From NCBI RefSeq assembly GCF_030657435.1, contig NZ_JAUTWS010000039.1, positions 1 to 61,350 on the forward strand: a stretch of DNA of 61,350 nucleotides, given 5' to 3'. The position numbers and the translations under genes were made by a program. A model generated the notes under the pieces. That model was given only the letters and a program-made list of their open reading frames with translations. It ran no database searches and was not told where the DNA came from. This DNA is from Paracraurococcus lichenis. GTDB taxonomy: Bacteria > Pseudomonadota > Alphaproteobacteria > Acetobacterales > Acetobacteraceae. Each line of letters begins with the position of its first letter. The first letter of the stretch is position 1. Shown here piece by piece: positions 8,921 to 16,383 of this stretch.

Positions 8921-10233
8921 CAGATCTTCTCCGCAGCGGTCGCATAGGGGATGTTGCGGCCGCCATAGCGCCGCACCCGGATATTGGCCTGCTCGGCATG
9001 GCCGGCGAAGCCTTCGAGCATGCAGAGGCGCGAGCAGACCTCGCCGATGCGGGCGCTCGCCTCGTCCGTCAGCACGCGCTGGTAGGTGACGGTCTTGAGG
9101 AACTTGCCGACCCAGAGCCCGCCCGTGTAGCGCGCGGCCTTCTGCGTCGGCAGGGTGTGATTGGTGCCGATCACCTTGTCGCCGTAGGAGACATTGGTGC
9201 GCGGCCCGAGGAAAAGCGCGCCGTAGTTGGTCATGTTCTTCAGGAAGTGGTCGTCGTCCCGGGTCATGACCTGGACATGCTCGGAGGCGATGCGGTCGGC
9301 CTCCCGCACCATCTCCTCGAGGCCGTCGCAGACGATCACCTCGCCATAGTCGCGCCAGGACTGGCGGGCGATGGCCGCGGTCGGCAGGATGCCGAGCAGC
9401 CGCTCGACCTCCGCCAAGGTCTCGCGCGCGAGTTTTTCCGAGTCCGTCAGCAGGATGGCCGGGCTGGTCGGGCCATGCTCCGCCTGTCCCAGCAGGTCCG
9501 TCGCGCAGATCTCCGCATCCACCGTCTCGTCGGCGATGACCAGCGTCTCGGTCGGGCCGGCGAAGAGGTCGATGCCGACGCGGCCATAGAGCTGCCGCTT
9601 GGCCTCGGCGACGAAGGCATTGCCGGGACCGACCAGCATGTCCACGGGCGCGATGCTCTCGGTCCCCAGCGCCATGGCGCCCACCGCCTGCACGCCGCCG
9701 AGGCAGTAGATGACGTCGGCGCCCGCCAGGTGCTGCGCCGCGACGATGGCCGGCGCCGGCCTGCCCTCGAAGGGCGGCGCGCAGGTGATGATGCGCGGCA
9801 CGCCGGCGACCTTGGCCGTCACGACCGACATATGGGCGGAGGCGAGCAGCGGGTACTTGCCGCCCGGCACGTAGCAGCCGACCGAGTTCACCGGGATGTT
9901 CTTGTGCCCCAGCACCACGCCGGGCTGGGTCTCGACCTCGATATCCCGCAGCGCGTCCTTCTGGGCCTGGGCGAAGTTCCGCACCTGCTCCTGCGCGAAG
10001 CGGATATCCTCGAGGTCCTGGCCGCGAAGCTGGCTCAGGCTGTCCTTTATCTCGGCATCGGTCAGCCGGTAGTCCTGGCGCTCCCACTTGTCGAACTTCA
10101 CCGACATCTCGCGCACCGCGGCGTCGCCGCGCCGGGCGATATCGGCCAGCAGGCCCTCGACGGTGGCCCGCACCTTCGCATCCGCCTCGGCCTTGTCCTC
10201 GGCCGAGATGCTCGTCTTCAGCCAGCGTGCCAT
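8920..10233 (-). CDS. HisD-family NAD-dependent zinc dehydrogenase (catabolic paralogue)
   Basis: A 437-residue member of the histidinol dehydrogenase family. Zinc and catalytic residues corresponding to E. coli HisD are kept: Gln250 and His253 in GQAEHG, Glu318-His319 in ASEHVQV, Asp352 in YGDK and His412 in EGFAGHAEQ. The NAD site VPGGKYPLL and GPGN are present. The context is not histidine biosynthesis: neighbours are an SDR, an amidohydrolase, an oxaloacetate-decarboxylase-like enzyme and a hydroxyacid oxidase. The family also contains catabolic alcohol dehydrogenases such as HpsN (2,3-dihydroxypropane-1-sulfonate 3-dehydrogenase), so an alcohol-to-acid oxidation of a small polar compound is likely. 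ATG 10233 follows GGGAGAGAG. Tandem repeats separate it from the SDR gene. Confidence 0.85.
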   Translation of the reverse strand: MARWLKTSISAEDKAEADAKVRATVEGLLADIARRGDAAVREMSVKFDKWERQDYRLTDAEIKDSLSQLRGQDLEDIRFAQEQVRNFAQAQKDALRDIEVETQPGVVLGHKNIPVNSVGCYVPGGKYPLLASAHMSVVTAKVAGVPRIITCAPPFEGRPAPAIVAAQHLAGADVIYCLGGVQAVGAMALGTESIAPVDMLVGPGNAFVAEAKRQLYGRVGIDLFAGPTETLVIADETVDAEICATDLLGQAEHGPTSPAILLTDSEKLARETLAEVERLLGILPTAAIARQSWRDYGEVIVCDGLEEMVREADRIASEHVQVMTRDDDHFLKNMTNYGALFLGPRTNVSYGDKVIGTNHTLPTQKAARYTGGLWVGKFLKTVTYQRVLTDEASARIGEVCSRLCMLEGFAGHAEQANIRVRRYGGRNIPYATAAEKI

Positions 10234-10244
10234 GTCTCTCTCCC

Positions 10245-10432
10245 TGGCCGGGCCGATCCACGGCGCCGGGCGACGCGCGCCCGCCGCCGATCGGGCCGGC
10301 AGCCTGTCCTTGGCCGGGCCGATTCACGGCGCCGGGCGACGCGCGCCCTTCGCCGATCGGGCCGGCAGCCTGTCCTTGGCCGGGCCGATTCACGGCCCCG
10401 GGCAACAGGCGCCCTTCGCCGATCGGGCCGGC
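10245..10432. repeat. 66-bp tandem palindromic repeat, nearly three copies
   Basis: Units begin TGGCCGGGCCGAT at 10245, 10311 and 10377, a strict 66-bp period. The third unit is cut short at 10432, just before the SDR stop codon. Each unit has outer arms GCCGGGCCGAT and ATCGGGCCGGC, which pair with one mismatch, around a G+C-rich centre, so each could form a hairpin. Copies differ at a few positions (GATCCA versus GATTCA; CCGCCGCCG versus CCTTCGCCG). The block fills the 199-bp gap between the SDR and HisD-like genes of one operon. The start GGGCCGATTCA is shared with the repeats after gltX. Confidence 0.9.
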
Positions 10433-11215
10433 TCATTCCGCCGTCCAGCCGCCATCCACCACCAGGGCGGAGCCGGTCATCAGCGCCGAGGCGTCGGAGG
10501 CCAGGAACACCACCGCCCCCATCAGGTCGGTCACCTGCCCCAGCCGCCCCAGCTTGATCTTGGACAGCACCCAGTCCTTGAACGCCGCATTCTCGAAGAA
10601 GGGTTTCGTCAGCGGCGTCTCGATGAAGGTCGGCCCGATCGTGTTGGCGCGGATGCCGAAGGGCGCGAGGTCGATCGCCATCGCCTTGGTCCAGCCCTCC
10701 ATCGCCCATTTGGACGCGCAATAGACCCCGCGGTTCGGCCCGCCGACATGCCCCATCTGGGAGGAGATGTTGATGATGGAGCCCCGGACCCCCTCCGCCA
10801 TCATCCTCTGCGCCACCGCCTGCGCCGCGAAGAAACAGCCCCGGGTGTTCAGCGCCATGACGGCGTCGAAATCCTCGACCGTCACCTGGTCGAAGCGCGC
10901 GGGTCGGTTGGTGCCGGCATTGTTGACGAAGGCATGGAAGGCCGGCCGGGCGGCGATCGCCGCCTGCAGCGCCGGCACATCGGCCACGTCCAGCACCAGC
11001 GCCTCGGCCTCACCGCCCGCCCCGCGGATCGCCGCCGCCGCGGCCTCGATCTCGTCGCGGCTGCGCGCCGCGAGCGTCACCGCGGCCCCCGCCCCGGCCA
11101 GCGCCGCGGCCGCCGCGAGGCCAATGCCCCGCCCGGCCCCCGTCACCAGGGCGCGGCGGCCCTCCAGGCGGAAGCTCGGCGTCTCGGGCAGGGCAGGCAA
11201 GGCGGGCATGGTCAT
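10433..11215 (-). CDS. Short-chain dehydrogenase/reductase (SDR)
   Basis: A 260-residue classical SDR. The cofactor motif TGAGRGIG is at residues 25-32, NNAG in FVNNAGTN follows, the catalytic Ser lies in NISSQMG, and YCASK supplies Tyr and Lys. The C-terminus has the common GSALVVDGGW ending. ARS after the second strand (LAARSRDE) suggests NADP(H) preference, which is weak evidence. The start is ATG 11215 or ATG 11209; neither has a clear ribosome site. It is the promoter-proximal gene of the minus-strand operon that continues with the HisD-like and amidohydrolase genes, and is divergent from the dctP gene with a 96-bp gap. It probably catalyses one oxidation step of that pathway. Confidence 0.85.
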   Translation of the reverse strand: MTMPALPALPETPSFRLEGRRALVTGAGRGIGLAAAAALAGAGAAVTLAARSRDEIEAAAAAIRGAGGEAEALVLDVADVPALQAAIAARPAFHAFVNNAGTNRPARFDQVTVEDFDAVMALNTRGCFFAAQAVAQRMMAEGVRGSIINISSQMGHVGGPNRGVYCASKWAMEGWTKAMAIDLAPFGIRANTIGPTFIETPLTKPFFENAAFKDWVLSKIKLGRLGQVTDLMGAVVFLASDASALMTGSALVVDGGWTAE

Positions 11216-11311
11216 GGGCGAAGGCTACACGGCCGGGCGGCGGGGTCCAGGGCTTGCCGCCGCTTCCGTCCTCTCCGACACTCGCCGCAACGATCATCCC
11301 GGGAGGATTCG

Positions 11312-12289
11312 ATGTTCCGCCTCGTCGCGGCCGCCGTGCTGGCGGCCTGCTTCGCGCTGCCCGCCGCGGCGCAGACCCGCTGGGTCATGGCGACCCCCTA
11401 TGCCGAGACCAACTTCCACACCCGCAACGTCCGCGCCTTCCTCCAGGACATCGAGCAGGCGACCGGCGGCAAGCTGGCGGTCCAGGCGCATCACAACGGC
11501 ACGCTGCTGCCCATGCCGCAGATCAAGCGCGGCGTGCAGACCGGGCAGGTGCAGCTCGGCGAGATCCTGCTCTCGGTCTATGGCAACGAGGACCCCTTCT
11601 TCGAGGTGGACAGCGTCCCCTTCCTCGCCGACACTTGGCCCGCCTCCGATGCGCTGCACCGGGCGACGGAGCCCTTCATCCGGGCGCGGTTCGAGCGGCA
11701 GGGGCTGACCCTGCTCTACATGGTCCATTGGAACAGCCAGGGCTTCTATACCAGGGCGCCGCTGACGAGCCTCGAGGAGCTGCGCGGCACGCGGCTCAGG
11801 GCCTTCAACAACCTGACCTTCCGCTTCGCCGAGCTGCTCGGCGCCCAGCCCGTCACGGTGCAGGTGCCGGAGATCCCGCAGGCTTTCGCCACCAACCTGG
11901 TGAACGTGCTCTTCACCTCGGCCCAGACCGGCGTCGATGCCAGCGCCTGGGACTTCGCCCGGCACTTCACCGATGTCGGCGGCATGCGGCCGCGCAACGC
12001 CATCTTCGCCAATACCCGCGCGCTCGCCGCGCTCGACCCGGCGCTGCGGCAGGCGGTGCTGGACGCCGCGGCCCGGGCCGAGGCGCGCGGGCGGGAGATG
12101 TCCCGCGCTGCCGAAAACGAGATGCTGGAGAAGCTCCGCAGCCAGGGCATGCAGGTGGCCGAGGCGCCGCCGGCCATGCAGGCCGCGCTGCGCGAGGTCG
12201 GGGCGAAGCAGACCCAGGAATGGCTGCAGCGCGCCGGTCCGGATGGCGGCCAGATGCTGGAACGCTACCGCGCCCTGCTCCCCCGCTGA
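11312..12289 (+). CDS. TRAP-type transporter substrate-binding protein (DctP family), copy 1
   Basis: A 325-residue periplasmic receptor with a clear Sec signal peptide (hydrophobic 3-17, cleavage after LPAAAQ near residue 21). The DctP fold is supported by the N-terminal RWVMATPYAE strand, the IKRGVQTGQVQLGEI hinge segment and GTRLRAFNN, which carries the conserved Arg that usually clamps a ligand carboxylate. GGGAGGA lies eight bases before ATG 11312. DctQ and DctM membrane subunits are absent nearby. A paralogue of exactly the same length lies at 47752-48729. The adjacent SDR genes may act on the imported acid; that link is inferred. Confidence 0.85.
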   Translation: MFRLVAAAVLAACFALPAAAQTRWVMATPYAETNFHTRNVRAFLQDIEQATGGKLAVQAHHNGTLLPMPQIKRGVQTGQVQLGEILLSVYGNEDPFFEVDSVPFLADTWPASDALHRATEPFIRARFERQGLTLLYMVHWNSQGFYTRAPLTSLEELRGTRLRAFNNLTFRFAELLGAQPVTVQVPEIPQAFATNLVNVLFTSAQTGVDASAWDFARHFTDVGGMRPRNAIFANTRALAALDPALRQAVLDAAARAEARGREMSRAAENEMLEKLRSQGMQVAEAPPAMQAALREVGAKQTQEWLQRAGPDGGQMLERYRALLPR

Positions 12290-12344
12290 CAGGCGCCGCC
12301 GCCTCGCCCCATACTGCGCCGCAGCAGAAAGAGAGGGGGCGGCG

Positions 12345-13088
12345 ATGGTGGAGAAGGTCGTGCTGGTCACCGGCGCGCAGCAGGGAATCGGGGCGGCCTG
12401 CGCCCTCGCCTTCGCCGCGGCCGGCCATGACGTCGCGGTCAACTGGCTGGACGACCGCGCGGCGGCCGAGGTGGTGGCAGCCGGCATCCGCGCCGCGGGC
12501 CGCCGCGCCGCGCTGATCGAAGGCGATGTCGGCAGCGTCGCGGGCTGCCAGGCCATGGTGCAGGCGACCCTCGAGGCGCTCGGCCGCATCGACGTGCTGG
12601 TCAACAATGCCGGCATCTTCCCGCGCGTCCCCTTCCTCGACATGACGGAGGCGGAATGGGACCGCGTGCTCGGCGTGAACCTGAAGGGCAGCGCATTCTG
12701 CGCCCAGGCCGCGGCGCGCGCGATGGTGGCGGCCGGGCATGGCGGGGCGATCGTCAACCTCGCCTCCTCGGCCGTGCGCGGCACGCCGGTCGGCGTGCAT
12801 TACAGCGCCACCAAGAACGGCGTGGTCGGCATCACCCGCTCCATGGCGCTCGCCCTCGCCCCGCAGGGCATCCGGGTGAACGCCATCGCCCCCGGCACCA
12901 CCGACACCGCCCAGCCGCGCTACGGCAATACGGAGGCGGAGTTGCAGGAGATGGCGCGCGCCCTGCCGCTCGGCCGCATGGGAAAGCCGGAGGAGATCGC
13001 GGATCTCGCGGTCTACCTCGCCTCGGAGAAGGCGGGTTGGGTGACCGGGCAGGTCTGGCACATCAATGGCGGCGGCTACATGCCCTGA
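12345..13088 (+). CDS. Short-chain dehydrogenase/reductase (SDR)
   Basis: A 247-residue classical SDR, probably an NADP-type 3-oxoacyl reductase or polyol/sugar dehydrogenase relative. TGAQQGIG is at residues 9-16, NNAG in LVNNAGIFP, the active Ser in LASSAVRG, and Tyr-Lys in HYSATKNG. The C-terminal VTGQVWHINGGGYMP matches the usual SDR ending. After beta-2 the sequence is VNWLDDRAA, compatible with NAD(H). The start at ATG 12345 is preceded by GAGAGGGGG. It lies 55 bp after the dctP gene on the same strand, so co-expression with that receptor is possible. Its substrate cannot be inferred. Confidence 0.85.
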   Translation: MVEKVVLVTGAQQGIGAACALAFAAAGHDVAVNWLDDRAAAEVVAAGIRAAGRRAALIEGDVGSVAGCQAMVQATLEALGRIDVLVNNAGIFPRVPFLDMTEAEWDRVLGVNLKGSAFCAQAAARAMVAAGHGGAIVNLASSAVRGTPVGVHYSATKNGVVGITRSMALALAPQGIRVNAIAPGTTDTAQPRYGNTEAELQEMARALPLGRMGKPEEIADLAVYLASEKAGWVTGQVWHINGGGYMP

Positions 13089-13251
13089 CGATCCGTGGGT
13101 GGATCGTATACGAATTTTCAGAGCGCTGTCACAGGACCGCCGCCCGGGCGTAACCCGGGCGCCCCAGCCTCCCCCTGCGGGGCGGGGGCCGTCCGCGGGC
13201 GGCCGCCGGTCCCCGCGCGCCCCTGCCCATGGCCGGCAGAGGGAGAAGACC

Positions 13252-14436
13252 ATGGACGGATTTGCCACGCTCGACGGGGAGGCGCCGCTCGTCATCGCCC
13301 ATCGCGGCGCCAGCGGCCTCAGGCCCGAGCACACGCTGGAAGCCTACAAGCTTGCCATCCAGCTCGGTGCCGATTTCATCGAGCCGGACCTGGTGACGAC
13401 CAGGGACGGCGTGCTGATCGATCGGCACGAGCCCGAACTCGGCGGCACCACGGATGTGGCCAGCCACCCGGAATTCGCCGACCGCTATACCACCAAGATG
13501 CTGGACGGCGCGCCGGTCAGCGGCTGGTTCGCCGAGGACTTCACCCTCGCCGAGATCAAGACCCTGCGCGCGGTCGAGCGCATCCCGGACATTCGTCCCG
13601 GCAACACCCAGTACAACGGCCTCTACGAGATCCCGACCCTCGACGAGGTCATCGCCCTGGTGAAGCAGGTGGAGGCCGAGACGGGCAGGCAGATCGGCAT
13701 CATCCCCGAGACCAAGCACCCCACCTACTTCGCCGAGGAAGGCACCCGCCTCGACGGCGCGCCGATCCATACCGACACCAGCCAGTTGCTGATCGACACG
13801 CTGGTCAGGGACGGCTTCACCGATCCGGACCGCGTCACCATCCAGTCCTTCGAGACGGAGAACCTGATCCGGCTGCAGACGCAGATCATGCCGAAGGCCG
13901 GCATCGACATCCCGCTCATCCAGTTGATGAACGAGGGCGGCTACGACATCACCTTCAACTTCGACCCGTCGAAGGCGGCGCTCGGCGCGGACCCCTCGGT
14001 CTATGCGGAGTTCCACTTCCCGCTCTCGGCGGACAGCCCGACCAATGGCGACCTCTACACGCCCGAGGCGCTGCAGGCGATGCACGACCTCTATGCCGAG
14101 CTGATCGGGCCCTACAAGGACGACATCCTGCCCACCATCACGCTGGACGAGCCGGTCGGCGGTATCACCCGGCAATTGACGGGCGAGAAGACCTCGCTGG
14201 TGGACGACGCGCATGCGGCGGGGCTGAAGGTCATCCTCTACACGCTGCGCGACGACCTGCCCTTCGCCTCGCTCTACCCGGACGGCACGCCGCGGCCCTA
14301 CGACCAGGAGTACCGCGACTTCATCGCCACCGGCGTGGACGGCTTCTTCACCGATTTCGCCGGGACCGGGCGAACGGTGGTGGATGCGGTGGCGCGGGAG
14401 ATCAGCCTGGCGCCGCAGCACGACTACGCGTTCTGA
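13252..14436 (+). CDS. Glycerophosphodiester phosphodiesterase family protein
   Basis: A 394-residue TIM-barrel phosphodiesterase of the GlpQ/UgpQ family, cleaving glycerophosphodiesters to sn-glycerol 3-phosphate and an alcohol. The catalytic and Ca-binding pattern is intact: His17-Arg18-Gly19 in AHRGASG, PEHT, Glu44/Asp46 in FIEPDLV, and His59 in DRHEP. The length and the long insertion around residues 90-125 fit the larger GlpQ type, which is normally periplasmic, yet no signal peptide is visible from ATG 13252 or in the upstream in-frame sequence. AGGGAGAAG precedes the ATG. It is followed by a palindromic element shared with the 44236 junction. Confidence 0.85.
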   Translation: MDGFATLDGEAPLVIAHRGASGLRPEHTLEAYKLAIQLGADFIEPDLVTTRDGVLIDRHEPELGGTTDVASHPEFADRYTTKMLDGAPVSGWFAEDFTLAEIKTLRAVERIPDIRPGNTQYNGLYEIPTLDEVIALVKQVEAETGRQIGIIPETKHPTYFAEEGTRLDGAPIHTDTSQLLIDTLVRDGFTDPDRVTIQSFETENLIRLQTQIMPKAGIDIPLIQLMNEGGYDITFNFDPSKAALGADPSVYAEFHFPLSADSPTNGDLYTPEALQAMHDLYAELIGPYKDDILPTITLDEPVGGITRQLTGEKTSLVDDAHAAGLKVILYTLRDDLPFASLYPDGTPRPYDQEYRDFIATGVDGFFTDFAGTGRTVVDAVAREISLAPQHDYAF

Positions 14437-14444
14437 ATGAGAAG

Positions 14445-14572
14445 AAAGATTGGGGAGGAAAGCATTTCCTCCCCAAACCCCACCTTTGTTTTTCGGAGTC
14501 GGCAGGTGCCGCGCGACGGATCCCGACTCAGAGAAATAGAGGTGGGGCTCGGGGAGGATACTTCCTCCCCGT
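14445..14572. repeat. Convergent-junction palindromic element, copy 1
   Basis: A ~128-bp palindromic sequence filling the gap between the stop codons of the phosphodiesterase and the phosphatase-like gene. It has a left hairpin (TTGGGGAGGAAA paired with TTTCCTCCCCAA), a right hairpin (GGGGAGGATA with CTTCCTCCCC), a middle pair CCCCACCT/AGGTGGGG, and a central pair GAGTCGG/CCGACTC (14496 and 14523-14529). A second copy at 44236-44366 keeps the outer stems nearly exactly while the centre differs. Bidirectional termination or mRNA 3'-end protection is the natural guess. A frame running through it is not a gene. Confidence 0.85.
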
Positions 14573-14579
14573 CTCTTGC

Positions 14580-15323
14580 CTACTCCAGGTACATCTCGCG
14601 CAGCGCCGCCAGCCGCGCCGCATCCAGGCCGAGGCCGCGTTCCAGCAGCAGCGGCAGCCCGCCATGCGCGGTGATGGCCGCGTCCAGCGCCTCCTCCAGC
14701 AACTCGGGATGCGTTGCCAGCAGCGCATCGCCCAGCGGCTTCGGCGTGCCCGGCGGCAGCGGGTGGTCGCGCCGCCAGAGCCGGTCGGTCGCCACATAAT
14801 CCTCGACCACCGTCCGCCGCGTCGCGCCGAGCGCCGTCAGGACCAGCGCGGCGCCCATCCCCGTGCGGTCCTTGCCGGCGGAGCAGTGGAACATCAGCGC
14901 CGTCCGCCCCGGCTCCAGCAGCAGGGCGAGCATCCGCCGGTACAGGCCGAGGAAGCGGCCGGAATAGTCGAGATAGGCCTGCCGCAGCAGCGCCACCACA
15001 TCCTCGCCTGTCGCCTCCTCCCGCTGCGCCAGGTCGCGCAGCGAGGCGCCGACCGCGGGCTCGATCGAGAGCGGGATGCGCTCGGCAGAAGGCGGCAGGC
15101 GGGAGGGACGCGCCGCGGCCTCCCGCTCGCCGCGCAGGTCGCAGACGGTGCGGATGCCGAGTCCCGCGATGCGCGCCTGGTCGGCCCCGGTCAGCCCGTC
15201 CAGCGTCGCCGAGCGATAGATCAGCCCCCGCCGCACCCGCCGCCCATCCGCCACCGGCCAGCCGCCGAGGTCGCGGAGGTTCGACGCACCCTCGAGCGGC
15301 ACGGCATGCGGCAGGTCGGTCAC
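14580..15323 (-). CDS. Tyrosine/serine protein phosphatase-like (HCxxGKxR) protein
   Basis: A 247-residue protein of the bacterial tyrosine-phosphatase / phosphoinositide-phosphatase-like family (IphP/LipA type). The P-loop HCSAGKDRTG has catalytic Cys147 and Arg153. The N-terminal SNLRDLGGWP and RRGLIYRSA motifs are typical of the family, and CDLRGEREA precedes the P-loop domain. The start is taken as GTG 15323, with GGGGAG upstream. An ATG at 15488 is possible but would run into the start of the divergent SDR gene and adds a low-complexity Pro/Ala/Arg stretch. Dephosphorylation of a phosphoprotein or phospholipid is a family-level expectation only. Confidence 0.8.
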   Translation of the reverse strand: MTDLPHAVPLEGASNLRDLGGWPVADGRRVRRGLIYRSATLDGLTGADQARIAGLGIRTVCDLRGEREAAARPSRLPPSAERIPLSIEPAVGASLRDLAQREEATGEDVVALLRQAYLDYSGRFLGLYRRMLALLLEPGRTALMFHCSAGKDRTGMGAALVLTALGATRRTVVEDYVATDRLWRRDHPLPPGTPKPLGDALLATHPELLEEALDAAITAHGGLPLLLERGLGLDAARLAALREMYLE

Positions 15324-15475
15324 GGGCAGTCTCCCCTCGGTCGCCGCCGCTTGTAGGGCGGATCGGCGACAGGCGGAAACCGCCGGCGGCCCGGCGCGAG
15401 GCGGCCGGGGCGGGTTGACGCGACGCGAGGCGGATGGGGAGACTCCCCCCGACACAACCAAGGAGGAAGCGGGCC

Positions 15476-16267
15476 ATGACGGGCTCATCCCTGTTCGACC
15501 TCTCCGGCAAGGTCGCCATCGTCACCGGTGGCAGCCGCGGCATCGGCCGCGCCATCGCCGAGCGCATGGCGGAGCACGGCGCGAAGGTCGTTGTCTCCTC
15601 CCGCAAGCTCGATGCCTGCCAGGCGGTGGTGGACGGCATCGCGGCGAAGGGCGGCGAGGCCTTCGCCTTCGCCTGCAACATCGGCCGCAAGCCGGAACTG
15701 CAGGCGCTGGCCGATGCGGCCGTCGCGCGCTGGGGCGGGGTCGACATCCTGGTCTGCAATGCCGCCATCAACCCGCATTTCGGGCCGGCGATCGGCATCC
15801 CAGACGAGGTCTTCGACAAGATGATGGCGACCAACGTGAAGTCGAACATGTGGCTGAGCCACATGTGCATTCCCTCCATGGAGGCGCGCGGCGGCGGCGC
15901 GATCGTGATCGTGTCCTCGATCGGCGGCTATCGCGGCAGCACCAATCTCGGCGCCTATGCCATCACCAAGGCGGCCGACCTGCAGCTTGCCCGCAACCTC
16001 GCCTGCGAATGGGGGCCGAAGAACATCCGGGTGAACTGCATCGCCCCGGGCCTGATCCGCACCGACTTCGCCCGCGCCCTCTGGGAGGACCCGGTGAACT
16101 ACAAGAAGCGGACGCGCGACACGCCGCTGAAGCGGATCGGCGAGCCGGACGAGATCGCCGGGGCCGCCGTCTTCCTGGCAAGCCCGGCCGGCAGCTTCAT
16201 GACCGGGCAGAGCATCGTCATCGATGGCGGCGTGCTGGCCGGCAGCCCGCCGCAGGCCGAGGACTAG
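15476..16267 (+). CDS. Short-chain dehydrogenase/reductase (SDR)
   Basis: A 263-residue classical SDR. TGGSRGIG is at residues 17-24, CNAAINPHF replaces the common NNAG, the catalytic Ser lies in VSSIGGYRG, and YAITK carries Tyr and Lys. It ends MTGQSIVIDGGVLAG. The SSRK after beta-2 suggests NADP(H). AAGGAGGAA precedes ATG 15476. It is divergent from the phosphatase-like gene with about 150 bp between starts. Mammalian DHRS4-like and bacterial 3-oxoacyl-reductase-like SDRs look similar; the substrate is unknown. A hairpin repeat begins on the base after its TAG stop codon. Confidence 0.85.
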   Translation: MTGSSLFDLSGKVAIVTGGSRGIGRAIAERMAEHGAKVVVSSRKLDACQAVVDGIAAKGGEAFAFACNIGRKPELQALADAAVARWGGVDILVCNAAINPHFGPAIGIPDEVFDKMMATNVKSNMWLSHMCIPSMEARGGGAIVIVSSIGGYRGSTNLGAYAITKAADLQLARNLACEWGPKNIRVNCIAPGLIRTDFARALWEDPVNYKKRTRDTPLKRIGEPDEIAGAAVFLASPAGSFMTGQSIVIDGGVLAGSPPQAED

Positions 16268-16292
16268 GCAAGCCCCTCGGGGCCTGCGCCGC
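16268..16292 (+). repeat. Stop-abutting hairpin repeat, copy 1
   Basis: It starts on the base after the TAG stop of the SDR gene. Left arm GCAAGCCCC, TC centre, right arm GGGGCCTGC (one A-C mismatch), then GCCGCAACAA. Copies at 37449-37473 (plus) and 24928-24952 (minus) have the same layout and position. No U-tract follows. Confidence 0.8.
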
Positions 16293-16323
16293 AACAACAT
16301 CCCGAGCAGGCCTTCATCTCGGA

Positions 16324-16383
16324 GGCTTGGGCCGCACGAGTTGCGGCCCAAGCCGCGAGAGCCTGGCGAGACCCGGCCAGGCT
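16324..16383 (+). terminator. Two stem-loops downstream of the SDR gene
   Basis: A perfect 13-bp stem, GGCTTGGGCCGCA (16324-16336) with TGCGGCCCAAGCC (16342-16354), has a five-base loop. It is followed by an 8-bp stem AGCCTGGC (16360) / GCCAGGCT (ending 16383), then TTCG. Together with the hairpin at 16268 this gives three stem-loops in a row after the stop codon. There is no T-run, so classical Rho-independent termination is not certain. Confidence 0.55.

Noticed and set aside
8920..10233. Biosynthetic hisD
   Set aside because: The catalytic residues fit, but there is no his operon context; neighbours are catabolic and the family contains non-histidinol dehydrogenases.
8921..10405. In-frame upstream extension of the amidohydrolase to a 905-residue protein
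   Set aside because: The extension is the HisD-like gene read in another frame plus the tandem repeat. The real start is the ATG at 8920 overlapping the HisD-like stop.
10245..10432. CRISPR-like appearance of three regularly spaced repeats
   Set aside because: The whole 66-bp unit repeats without unique spacers, and no cas genes are present.
10088..11311. In-frame upstream extension of the first DctP protein
   Set aside because: It would run through the repeats and antisense to the SDR gene; the signal peptide at 11312 and its GGGAGGA site fix the true start.
14437..14799. Possible small gene after the phosphodiesterase
   Set aside because: The frame reads through the palindromic repeat and then antisense to the phosphatase gene; no ribosome site or domain.
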